From positions 19,933,563-19,997,562 of the forward strand of contig OU744447.1 of assembly GCA_916610825.1 (NCBI GenBank): 64,000 bases of DNA, read 5' to 3'. The DNA is from Haliclystus octoradiatus (Eukaryota; Cnidaria; Staurozoa; Stauromedusae; Haliclystidae). Shown here one piece after another: positions 26,401 to 38,100 of this stretch; positions within the stretch are counted from its first letter, which is position 1; each line of letters opens with the position of its first letter. The translations under genes and the position numbers were made by a program. The notes below the pieces were generated by a model. It saw only the letters and a list, made by a program, of their open reading frames with translations. It was not told the DNA's origin and searched no databases.

Positions 26401-29400
26401 AAAGAAGCGTAGACCTATTTCATGTAGTGTTGATATCAGCAATACATATAGCGCGGCACAAACGCTATGAAATTAAAGAGACTTTAGGTCTTAATTTAAT
26501 TTATTAATGAAGCAAAATGCCGTTCATTACTTTTCTCAAAATCGAGATACAAAACATTTCACTTTTAAAAAGGCTATTTTGATATATAATTTGTGAGAAC
26601 ACTGAGCAAACAATCTGTTTTGAAATGAATAATCTATCGCGGGGCATAAAAACAAATTAACTTGCAAGAATTTTCAAAATGACGTTGGCGTTCGACTAAT
26701 TCGAAAAATATTCAAAGTTCGAATAGATTATCTGTCTACAGTCTAACATCACAGAGTTTAGAATTAATCAAGGCATTGCACAAAAGTATTTCTATAATTT
26801 ATTATTTAATATAAAAATATGAATCATTTGGTTTTGAGCAGGCAGGCTTTTACTTTCAGATTTTGCTTCCATAATTAACGAAGGAATTGTAAGCATCGAT
26901 TAAAATTAAAATTTCATTTTGTTGACTTGCTATAAGAATAAGACACAGTATGTTACTGCAGTTTCGAGAATAAAAATAGCGGTGTCTTGTTATTATCGTT
27001 GATCAACTAAATAAAGTTAATTTCAGGTATATCAAATTCAACAAAGTTAAATTGAATTGAGCGTATGATTTGTGATAAATAATAATAGTTATAATATTTT
27101 CAGCGTTCAAAAATTTTGCTTTGAATTTAAAAGCACAAAAACATAATTTAAAAATATTTTTAAATAGTTAATACAGTTTGGATGAGTGTAACAAACCTTG
27201 TGTTACAAAAATAAAAAGCGAAAAAGGTTGCATAAAATAATCGATCATAGCAAACAATATTTATTAAAATACAACTTACCATTTTCCAAATGAGATCCAA
27301 ATAAAAACTATACGAGCGGCATAATCTCCGAACAACATTTAAATACATAATAGCGGGTTCTCTTAGTTAATACACCAATCAATAATAAGTTAACAACCAT
27401 ATTTTATCGAAGGAGAATGTAAGCCCGATAAAGAATAAAATATAAATTGTTTTTATTCGAAATAATTCTGACAAAAATGATCATTTCATATCGCGATCAA
27501 ATGCAAGGTAAAGTAGATTCATTTTCTATATAAGTAAATCCTTTTCATCAGACATCATAATATGAGCATTTAAATACTACCATCAGCTATGGTATTTTAT
27601 ATCTTTGAAGCTGCACTACACATTTCCACTCTATAAACCATTGTGTCCGTTTCAATAAAATCTGAATAAATATGCATATCACGAATCTGGCAAAATGAGT
27701 TGTTTTCGTTTTTCTATCAAAATAACTAATTTATTCATAATCGTCTTTTCTTTCATTCGACATCTGTAATGTATTATAAATAGCGCGTAGAAATATTGAC
27801 AACAAGATGTAACATAATATCAATATTGAATTAGTATAGCAATTTATTATAGAATTTTATTTCCTTTTAAAAGAATGTTGATGCTATTATTCTGGAAAAT
27901 TTGATAACAAGAACCACTATCAGGACAATTTTTCAGAGCTTTTTTTTACTTATAAAATTTTATTTTCAACGAACTCTTAGTATTTTGATAGACTGCCATG
28001 AAAATCACAGGCATACTTGCTGAGATTGCAAAGATCAAAAATATATAGGCTCATATACTATCATATCATAATATTTTCAGATTATATAGATAATTTGAAA
28101 TTCAATATACGCGCTGTCGGGCGTGGGTCAGCCTTGTTCGATAATACGTTGTCGAATCAGTAGGTTTGTTGATCAGTACAGTCAAAGCGCCTATAACAGT
28201 AAGTAAGGCAGTGGCTTATGGTTAATGCTCTGGTATAACAATATCAGGGTCGTCAGTCCAAATCCGCCATTCGGCAATTTTTATCAACGATTTTTCTGAT
28301 TTTTTTTTAATATGAAGCAGTAAATCATTGTTAATTAACAAAAGATATCGTTTGATCATGTTAATAACAGAAATTAGTGGACATGTGTCTTGTCGAAGCT
28401 AAATCAATTTAATATTGAATATATTGCATGCAATGCCACGAGTTTGACCGGCCACACCTTGACGGCGTTATTTTGTGAACACCACATTAGTGTTGTATAT
28501 ATTGCAATAAAGATTTATGAATTCGAACCGAACGCGATCCGATCGTGTCGGGTCAGATTCGGGTTAATATTTTAGGTCTTCGGATCGGATTGGATTTGAA
28601 GTGATTTTTTATGGATAGTTTCAGATTTCGAAATTTGACTGAGTATTTGTAATTTATAATAATTAATGTGTTCTGGCTTCCTTTCAACACATAAAATAAA
28701 GTTTTTCTATGTAGACAAAGCTACGTTAAATTATACATTTCAATCGACTCAATTGATGTGAAATAAATTAAACTTTTATTAAAGGAATGATTAAGATGTA
28801 TTGATTAATGCTACATCGTTTCAATGCGTATTGTGTCTCATGTTCTCCTCCAGAGTTCATACTCCGTATTATACAGCGATAGTCAGCTTAGTCAATTGTT
28901 TAATTATAAGTGATCTGAAAGTTTTATCATAGAAGGTCCATTATGGACTACACTCATTGCTAGTATACTAATAACCTTGCTATATTAATTGTGTAGTAAT
29001 ATACTGTGATTGCAATATTACCATAGTGGCATCTCTGTTTTGTAAGAAGCTGATATTTAAAATCGGTTTGTATTTCATAATTAGAGATGAGGTTGAGAAA
29101 AAGCGAGAGCAACGTAAAAAGAAACTTGTCAAGAAAAGGCAAAGACTAAAGGTACTTTGAAATGAGTAGTAATAAATGGTTGTCCGTATACCAATTTATG
29201 TTACAAATGCACTTCCAATGGTAAGGGAGATATTGCTTTGCATTTTGGTATAAGAAAATATCTAACAAATGCATATATCAGTGATAGATTCACTGTTAAT
29301 CCCTCTCTATAATTTAAATAGGTACCTCATACTTAATTACCCATCATCTATGTAAGTATTTGTTGTACGTTGCTACATGCAAGCAGTATATTACATAATC

Positions 29401-30766
29401 AGAGTTAAATATAGTGTATTGATTTATCTCCTGAGTCCATATGTTTGACATTCATCGATACACATTGTAACAACTCATCACAGACAAAGACCTTGCTTGA
29501 TAAAGTATGTATGTATGAGGTTAACTTTGCTGCGTTTTTGCATAATTTAATTATTCTGTTTATTTTTATCAGGATATAGAAGACCAGAGAGAAAAGGAGA
29601 AAGGCAATTGGCAAACATTTTTCAATGGAAAAGGAAAGGTCGGTGTTTGTTATTGGTGTCATTAGAATTTTAAAATTATATTGTTCTCAATTACCAATTT
29701 TCTGCGCTAAAATTGTAATGTAATGGAAACACAATACAATTATTCCAATTTTATTGGCAAATTTAGTGACTGAATGAATAAAGCTACTGATTTTAGGACG
29801 CCATTGCATAAATATGTTTCACTGTGCAGTTCTTTGTTTTAAACAATTTTAGGTGCAGCATAATACAATCGTTCAACATCTCATTTCTTGAGCTTGAAGC
29901 AGCTCAGACTCAAGTTAGACCTGTTTTGTACGAATAACTCGTATCAGAAAGTTGTATATACTATATACAGGGACCAACAAAGTACAGAAACTTGGAAACC
30001 TGGTTTGCGGAAGTCAAACAAAATTCAGCAGGAAAAGGCAAAATACATAATATAAACTAAAATATGAAAAATATGAAAACTAAAATTTCAATTTATGTTT
30101 TTGTGTCAGTAAAATTACTCAAACATTAACCTAAAAGTTGAGGTTTGCGGAAGGAAAAAACATTTTGTCAAACCTTGACTATATAGAGTACTGTGTGTGA
30201 CTTGTTGACATGTGTTTTTATTTGCAGGGTAAAGCAAAGGTGAAAGGATTGAATAAAAAGAGTATATTTGCAACACCTGATGCATCACTGGGCAAGGTAC
30301 GTGATCGCAATTGCCAATTAGTGCTGTTCGATGTTTGCTTTCCTAAAACTGATTACTGATCCAATCCAATATAATTCTGATGCCATAATTTTGAAGCCTG
30401 ATGCGATACAATTTTTTTATTGCTCGTTCAACATCATTCTTGTATCAAGAAAGATTTCAAGAATTCTATGCAAACAATCGGACGGAATACATAGCATAAA
30501 CCTATGAAGTAAAATCATACAGAAAAACATGCTCTGAAATTTATACATAGAGTAGTCAACACTAGCATAAACACTTGGTATGTGGTAGCCTGTTGTGTAT
30601 AACTCATTTCAATTGAAGGTGGGCCGCCAACACCTTTATAGCAAAATGTCAGGTAAATAGTTAATTCAAATCAAATTTCCTTTAGGTTGGTATTGGCACT
30701 TGTGGTATTGGAGGTAAAGAAATGACGAAATATCAAAGCCCTTCACAGTACATCTACAAAAAATAG
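17450..30766 (+). CDS. SMNDC1: Survival motor neuron domain-containing protein 1 (splicing factor SPF30), complete, ten coding exons
   Basis: Nuclear Tudor protein needed for assembly of the mature spliceosome; its Tudor domain binds dimethyl-arginine on Sm proteins. Exons: 17450-17509, 18986-19051, 21808-21849, 24230-24405, 24690-24780, 25604-25689, 29085-29151, 29573-29638, 30228-30296, 30686-30766; all phases agree and give 267 aa, somewhat longer than the ~238 aa human protein because of an acidic, Pro/Ser/Thr-rich insert at residues 57-95. The start MAENAELLASIESYKAQLQQ matches the family N-terminus. The Tudor domain (residues ~97-148) has W-x-x-GDKCQAAWSKEGRYYDA. Then come a basic coiled stretch (KKREQRKKKLVKKRQRLK), the NWQTFFNGK block, and the conserved SIFATPD...GKVGIGTCGIGGKEMTKYQ tail. 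Donors after exons 4 (GTCTGT) and 8 (GTCGGT) are weak but the phase demands them. Confidence 0.96.
19131..20455. mobile_element. 1.3 kb element with GGGCAATTCCAT inverted ends and six internal TAAGTGGGTCAC motifs
   Basis: Ends GGGCAATTCCATG (19131-19143) and CGATGGAATTGCCC (20442-20455) are inverted, with TATT on both outer sides. The word TAAGTGGGTCAC(GA) or a one- or two-base variant occurs at 19497, 20054, 20076, 20263 and 20431 and inverted at 19651. No transposase is recognised. Repeated words near the ends could be binding sites for a transposase supplied elsewhere. It lies in the SMNDC1 intron 19052-21807. Confidence 0.55.
20656..21397. mobile_element. 742 bp non-autonomous hAT-like element with perfect 8 bp target duplication
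   Basis: TIR CAGGGTGTCACAAAGT at 20656-20671 and its exact complement at 21382-21397, flanked by CCTACAAT at 20648-20655 and 21398-21405. A CAGGG start with an 8 bp duplication is the standard hAT pattern. The interior has stops in every frame (best minus-strand frame 20991-21287 shows no family), so mobility would need an outside transposase. SMNDC1 intron. Confidence 0.88.
22386..24109 (+). mobile_element. Helitron-like non-autonomous element, long copy (1.7 kb)
   Basis: Shares with 48289-48627 a 5' segment of ~270 bp (CTGTATTCGAGATTCACGCT, GGGGTATCTTATAATTTTT, CTTCAATTGACGGCCCGAAG) and a 3' segment of ~70 bp (ACTTCTAGCAATTAAATTTT to CACCCAGCGGTGCGGGT...CTTCACTAG). The 3' end is a short ACCC/GGGT hairpin, then 12 bases ending CTAG, then T: the arrangement of a Helitron terminus. 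The 5' end follows A and starts TC. About 1.4 kb (22650-24035) is found only in this copy and has no Rep/helicase frame. Similarity boundaries are by eye. Confidence 0.5.
25690..29084 (+). other. Long AT-rich SMNDC1 intron; no gene seen
   Basis: No family-level open frame on either strand. GATCCGATCGTGTCGGGTCAG...GATCGGATTGGATTT at 28530-28600 resembles pieces at 4600-4700 and 55190-55560 and marks another dispersed repeat. A possible tRNA-like remnant is listed at 28207. The rest is simple AT-rich sequence. Confidence 0.5.
28207..28270 (+). repeat. Possible tRNA-like (SINE head) remnant
   Basis: GCAGTGGCTTATGGTTAATG resembles a class II tRNA A-box region and CAGTCCAAATCC, about 40 bp on, resembles a B box. 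There is no cloverleaf, so it is not a tRNA gene. The call rests only on these two words. Confidence 0.28.
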
Positions 30767-31999
30767 ACTTAATTATCATTAGTTCGAACTTTTGATAATT
30801 TTAACAGCGTTCCTGACAGTGATATTGATAAGGATTAAATGGAAGTTAAACGGATTCTTCTCTTTATTTTGAAGATAATGTGTATTATAATTTTACACAA
30901 AGATACGGTGTGTAAATTCAAAGTATAAAGGGTTAATAATGCCACCTAACAGAGACTATCATGTTGGAAGGTACAGAGGTAGCCCACATATCGCCTGCAT
31001 GCTTCTCAAGATATCACATTGACGCAAAGTTGCAATTGTCTGCATAGTAAGCAACTATGGCTTGTCAAATTTGTAATTATCAACTAAACTTTAACATCCT
31101 ATGATAGATTACTAAGTATTTAATATTTTACTTTTGTAGTATGTCATTTCATTTGACCCTATATAAATTGTGGATGTTATTGACATTGCCTATGATACAG
31201 TCTAGCAGCATTGAAGTTTTCAGTATCAATGAAAATGGATTTCATTGACACATAACTATGTAATAATTATGTACTAGACACATTTCACCTCAGTACAGTA
31301 CAATACGTTTTCAATTTCAATTTACAACAGCCATCGAAAAAGTTATACGGTATATATAAATTGACCACTGTGGACAGATGGGACAGATGACCTCTATACA
31401 CTGAGTTGATTCTGAAGTTAATGCTGGGATTCCATTATACTGCATAGCAATCCGACCTTAGTGATTTTCATGCCGGTTAGGCATTCAAATTACACCATAT
31501 GAAAGTAATCGAGTATGCCAAGGTTTTTCACAAATTACCGAATGCAAGGTGATTCGATCTGTGTATTCTTCAGATTTGTGCTAGCAACAATCAATCCGTC
31601 ATCATTTTTAGTCTGATGGTGTAATACTTTTTCAGTATAGTGGAATCCCCACCCTGAGTTTCAAAACCGCATTTCAGAAAAGCGGAAATCTCACTAATCC
31701 GAATTGCACTGGTTACACAGTAGATTTCAACATGCCACTATAGACAGGTGGTTGTTTTAGCAGGTTTGACTGTATTTTATTTTTTAATACTTGCAAATTG
31801 CAATGTTGTCAAACCACAACAACATGCTACTACAACAAAAAACACACAAGGGGCTCTTGTTTATGGAAAAATATAATCTCTACGCGATTGGGTTATTTAA
31901 AAATACTTATATTATTTTGACAATCAAAACAGTTGAATAATTTATAGAAAAGACAAAAAATCACTAAATCTAAATAAGCTGGTAAAAAGGCTTATCCAA
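30767..31999. other. Convergent intergenic region SMNDC1 / RAB32 with an inverted-repeat MITE
   Basis: Holds both 3' UTRs. GGGATTCCATTATACTG (31426-31442) and CAGTATAGTGGAATCCC (31633-31649) are inverted with one mismatch and bound a 224 bp segment of mariner-type look. ATAGACAGGTGGTTG...AGCAGGTTTGACTGTA at 31740-31778 recurs at 33735-33782, another dispersed mariner-like end. Nothing coding was seen. Confidence 0.55.
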
Positions 32000-32029
32000 T
32001 TTATTATACAAATATTGATACATTTTATT
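32000..32029 (-). terminator. Candidate RAB32 polyadenylation signals
   Basis: Two AATAAA words on the minus strand, complement of 32024-32029 and of 32000-32005, lie about 95 and 120 bases past the RAB32 stop. The position fits a short 3' UTR; in an AT-rich genome chance matches are common. Confidence 0.45.
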
Positions 32030-32123
32030 GATTACTTATTCAAAGTGTATCTTATATAGTTAATAAAATCATTCAGATACATACATAATTACTTCTCTAT
32101 CTAAATAAATTAAATTGTCAGTT

Positions 32124-35100
32124 TCAACAACAACCACCTCGTTCAGCTTGTCCTTGCTTCGGTTGGGCGTCTTGACCAGATGGTATTTTGAAACGATCAT
32201 CGTCAACAGGCGGAATATGTAGATTGTTTGCACGATCATTTTCTAGAATCTAAATAATTGAAGCAAGAACAATCTGAATTAAATGGTCAATGCTTCAAAG
32301 CCTGATCTGTACAGTCGTAGACCTATTGTACATAATGCACTAGTCAATTGATAGGCCACCACCCCACCCCCGGGACATATCTTGTTTAGCCGGACGTGAG
32401 CCGTTGTAATAATGGTTTGTAACACACGGGAGACGGAACAACCCGGTATTAACCCAGATATACCAGGTTAGCAACCATTGGAAGAAAAAGCCGGGATTTT
32501 GTTTTACTAGCAGTAACCCTAAATATGAGTTGTTGTAGAAGAATCCAATGCATTGAATACTGTTAAGCATTACTTTCGCAAAGATTTTGAGCCAGGAGAC
32601 CGGAGTAAAGCAAAGGCGTGTAAAAAAACTTCATCACATCCTGTTAAAACCCAAAATATTCAAGGGGTTGGTGGGGACGGGCTATAGATTGACTAGAGAA
32701 TAAGAGGAACGTGAAGAGAAAAAAGTAACAAGACGGCATCAGAAAATGAATAGCGACCATGGCATGCCAATGTAGTTTTTCCTTTTGAGATATCAGACAC
32801 AATGGAAATTTTGATGGACTAACATAACATTTGGAGCAATTCATGGTTACTTCAAATCAAAACTTCTGACAACCTGTAGGGTAACACACTACGAAAACCT
32901 GTTTATTTATGTTGACTTCGCTTGCATTAACTTTCAAAATAAGCAGTTTTGATAAATATTATTGGGCAATATTAATTACCTTTTGTACAAGAAAATTGGA
33001 TGCATCATCGATATTTATGTTTTCCTTTGCTGATGTTTCAAACCAGCCGATAAAGCCCTTTTCCTTACAATATTCATCCATTTCAGATGCATTGTTAACA
33101 ATTCCTTCCTTTGCTTGGTCACACTATGAAATGGAAAACAAAACAGTTTCACAGTTCTGCAACAAAACCAACACTGTGAAGTAGCCCACCTCTAAAATGA
33201 ATGTAGGATGAGAGTAAATATAAGTGAATCTGATTGGTTTCAAACCAGATATATTTTATGAATAAATAATGTAGTCTTCCGTGAAATGAGCTTACCAGAT
33301 TCAAAGTTGTTCAGGAAGCAATTAGGGTCCTTCAATTAAAGTATAATTTTCTCCTCAGCGGAAATAATACCCAAAATAAATTTGGTGAATTGTTTGCAAA
33401 ATGTCCCAAGATATATCAATACCTTCCAATGGTTTTTTGTGGATTACGGGAAGGATGCTCTGCATTCCTATTTCCTCCATCTGTGTCTTCAATGACAACC
33501 AATAATTTTACTGCCTGAGAAAGGTCACCTGGCGTCTGATTTGACAAGCAGTTACTGTGGACAATTGGACAAGTAACAGTGAAATTACTTACCTGACTTA
33601 TCGAAAACAGTGAAAACTATATTAAGAGCCAGTTATGGTTATATGAGGTAGTTGAATTGACCATTATATGCAGGTGGACTTTATATACAGGGTTAATTTG
33701 ATAGAGATTTAGACATTGCAAGAGTGACCATAATAGACAGGTGGTTGGTTATATAGGTGACTGTTAACAGGTTTGATTGTACAGTAGTTACATAGCTTAC
33801 CTTGTTAGCAATTAAAACACATGGAATAGGTTTCTCATCTGGCAGTTGTACTTTGCTATCAAGATCGTGTTTCCATTTCGAAACAGCATCAAATGTTGAT
33901 GCACGTGTAACATCAAAAACTATAAAGCAACCAACAGCTTCTTTGTAATAAACCTTCGAGAACAACATTTAAAGATGGTTAAAGTGATATCATTGGGCGA
34001 AATATTCCTAATCTATAGGCCTGAACCTGGAATGGTATGAGTTTTGCATATCGCTCAAATTTGTAACATAATTTGAATTCACAAAATGTTTACTTCCTTT
34101 TGCTGGGGCCTGGGTGATTGTTTATATACACAAAATAATAAAATTTATGTTTATCTAATAGCAGATAATATAGGGCTATATGGCTTCATTTGAGAGAGCG
34201 GTACATAATAATCATATATGGTGAAAGAGTCAAAGTATACACATTTTTACTGTTACTCAAGTTTCACGCATTTCACTGCGATCTTCAGACAGATTTTTTA
34301 CTCAATGAAAAATGGTAGTGGTTCTTTTGCGCATATAATGTGATATTTTTCTAAAAGGCATAAATGGCACTTCTGAGATGCTGCTGTATGATCTTGCATT
34401 TGCTCTGGTTGACCATTCGATTTTGTATGTGATGTTTCTGTCTTTTGAATCCCAAGCATGTTTGGATAGTTGCGTGCTAGTGTTGTATTTTCTGTGTTCA
34501 AGTGTTGCCTTGTGTTGCGTTGTCTGAAACGTGCCTTCCGTCAACCCAATGTAGCTCTGTCATTCTTGGTCAAATGGCGTAGTGACTTTCACTTTATGAC
34601 TAATACTTTTCATTGGCATTTGTTGTTGAACGTGCATAAGTTTTTGTATCTACAGTTGCATTGGTTGGTGCTAGTTGTGGTGTTTGTTGTCGAGTTGATT
34701 ATTTTGTTGTTATGGCTTTTTAGGATTGAATTCATGTTACTTGTGCAACTATAGCTGACTTTGATGGTGTTAAGGTTGAAGATCTTGTTCAATTTGTTCG
34801 ATTTTGGAAAGTGTTTTTATTATTAAGTTAAGGAACGTACAACCGATGTTAGTTTTCACGCTCTTGTTGTAGGGTGGGTTGAACCATATGGTTTTTCTTG
34901 ATCTGCATTTTCTATTGCTGTTTAATGGTGTTTCTCGTGGATGGTATTTTAGGTGCGTTTCGTGTCCGCCTTTTCTCAAGCGTCTCTACGAATTTTATAA
35001 TCAGGATTGTGATAGATTTATTTGTCGAACGAACAAAGAAATGAAAATAAGAAGACGACCAAACAGTGGCTCAACTAATAGCTGATTTTCTATATCCATT

Positions 35101-38100
35101 AAATACTTCAGCTGAATTACAATGTTTGTTGTTTGGTTTGTTGAATTAATTTTCCTTGCTATGTTGCTTTCGTGTCGCGTCTCTCGGCTTGTAATAGCTT
35201 TTGAATAAAAACGCTGTCCAATCACGATCGAAAACATTACATTTGATACATTTGATGCAATTACGACAGTTAATAGTTCCAACACGTCTTGCAAATGATA
35301 ATAATTCTTAATTCTTGGCATTGACGTTTATTGCAAATGTTCAATACGATTTCGAAAGGCATGAAGTTTGCTGGAAAGTAACAGGGATTGGGAGTTATTG
35401 CAGTCTAGCCCACCAAGCCTCTCTTTAAAATACTCTTCGCTGATTCGTCGCCAGAAAATCTTGGCATCGAATCACAGCCCTTGTAAGACAAAAGTTTTAC
35501 ACCTTTCCACGCCCCATGCTGAATCAGCAAAAGAAAGCTTTTGTCTTCGAGTTGCCAGACTCTACTGTTTACAAAGTTTACATTTTGACAGTGAATCTGC
35601 AAGCAGTTATGCAGTTAGTAGATAAATCGGATAGTCTTTGATTAATAGTTGTTGGTATTCGTTTAGTATTGTAACGAACCACGATTTAAGATATAAAATA
35701 GCTATTGAGACTAAATAAGAACACAACCGTTTCGAATGTAAATCACGTTCAACTTAGAAATTTCGTCATTCAGACACTCTAATTACATGCTATAAAAAGA
35801 GATTGTATTATACAATTGGTATACGATTACTAAGACGTCACGCATTAGTGGCATTCTCTACATTATCTCCTTTTCTGTTGGATTATGGGGTGATTAGCTC
35901 AGTTGGCAGAGCAACCGAACTTCACATCGTATCATATCTCATCGACTGTGGTTCAAATCCCCCTCAGGTCAACTCAGCCTTGACTTTATCTGAAACATCA
36001 ACTGAGTACCATCTAAGGATGGCGGACGGAATGGTTCAGAAGGAATTGCATTGTGAGTAGCTGCGGCGCATCGTTGCGCATTGACAATCAAGGCCTATCT
36101 GCCATGAAATCTGTTGAAATTGATCTGCAGTGTCGCGGCTGAGATCTAAGGAGCGTTTAACAACATTGCTCTTAGCGAAAAGAGCCACTCTTCTAGAAAT
36201 AGATGAGTGGTACGGGTGCCTTCGGTAGGGCGACACCGTCCACATTACTTACATTATCTCCTTTTCTAAAATTAGGGAGCAGAATATTTAAAAAGCAACA
36301 GTCAATACAATTTAGATTGTATAATTTTTCAGCAGCTTCTACATTTACAACAGCTGGAGAATTTATTAATTTTACTGCTGGTATATCTATTGGTGGCTTA
36401 AACCAGGTTGGCAGATTTTGACCTTCATAAGGACGTAATCGATCTGAACTGAAATAGCTGAACTTTTGGCTTTGCATTTTTCATTCGTTGAATCCTAAAT
36501 ACAACATCTGTTACTTTTTTGTGATGGTAAAGGGCCCTTCCCATGGACGCTGAAGACAAGGCGTGTATGCAACGCGACGCTTTGGATTGAAAAACCACAC
36601 TGCGTCCCCAACACTAAAATGTTTCTCAGAACGTCCGGTGTCATAATTTTTCTTCTGTTTGTCACTCTCGATGGAGAGATGCTTACGGGCGTATTCATGG
36701 ATGTCCAGCAATTGATTCTTTAACAGTTCTGAATATCCCATTGGTGTACTTGAGGATGACCCCACTTGATCTGGGCAGCCAAAAAGAAGATCCACTGACA
36801 GGCAAATGTTGCGAACTAACATCATCTCGCATGGTGCACAGCCAGTTGTTTCGTACACTGCAGATCGATAAGCCATTAGCAGTAATGGTAGATGCGTATC
36901 CCAATCACACTGATGATCTGCAACGAACATGGACATCATAGCTTTCAATGTTCTGTTAAATCGTTTCACCATGCCGTCTGATTGAGGGTGAAGGGGTGTT
37001 GTCCATGTCTTATTCAAGTCTCATAGCTGACAGACTTCAGCAAATAATTTTGATTCAAAATTTCTTCCTTGATCGGAATGAATTTCTAACAGGACACCAA
37101 ATCTTGAGATGAATTCGTCTACCAGAATCTTTGCAACTGTTGACGCTTCTTGGTTCTCCATAGCATAAGCCTCTGTCCATTTGGTGAAGTAGTCAGCAAT
37201 TACAACAATATATTTGTTACCTTTACTTGACAACGGAAAAGGTCCAGTGATATCTATGGCAACTCTTTCCAGTGGAACACCAACGTTATATTGCTGCATA
37301 GATGCCTTTGGCTTTCGAGCTGGGCCTTTCTTAGCTGTACATAAATCACATTGTTTGCAGTATAGTAACACATCATGCCGATAGTGAGGCCAATAGTACC
37401 TGTCTTGGATGCGTTTAAACGTCTTCTTTCTCCCTAGATGACCCCAAGAATGTGTATCGTGTATAATCTTCAAAACATCCGTCATCAACGTTTTTGGTAG
37501 TAATAGTTGTTTGATGTTGGAGCCCCCACTCTCTGATTCATAGCGGTGGTAAAGCAGACCACCATTTATCTCCAGTCTTTCCCATTGGGGCAATAAGGAT
37601 TTTACATCATTGCTTTTGTTGACGATGGCCTTCCATTGGGGTTTCACTTTTGATGACTCCAACATGACCAGAACTGGACCAATTGTTTTATCTTCCAATT
37701 GCTTTGTCCGCAAGGTGACACTGTCCATACCTTGAAGCCAAGCAGAATTGGATGTTGTTGAAGTGGCTGTTGTGGTGCTGCGTGTAGTGATAACTTGACA
37801 CTTGGACGATTTAGCTTCTAGCCGTTCACATTTTAAGCAATCCACACAAGGTCTTCTCGACAAAGCATCAGCGTTATTGTGCAGTATTCCATTGCGATGA
37901 TTTATTGTGAAGTTGTACAATGAAAATTCCTCCAACCATCGTGCCATTTGCCCTTCTGGGTTTTTGAAGTTGAGAAGCCATTGAAGTGCACCATGGTCTG
38001 TCCTCACCAAAAAATGGCGTCCATACAGGTAATGATGGTAATTTCGTACAGCCGCAAAAATTGCCAACAATTCCTTCCTGGTTACGCAATAATTTCGTTC

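Noticed and set aside
35890-35965. Possible functional tRNA gene (good A and B boxes)
   Set aside because: The sequence between the boxes does not form a proper anticodon arm, and it continues into a repeated 300 bp body with target duplications, so it is a SINE head.
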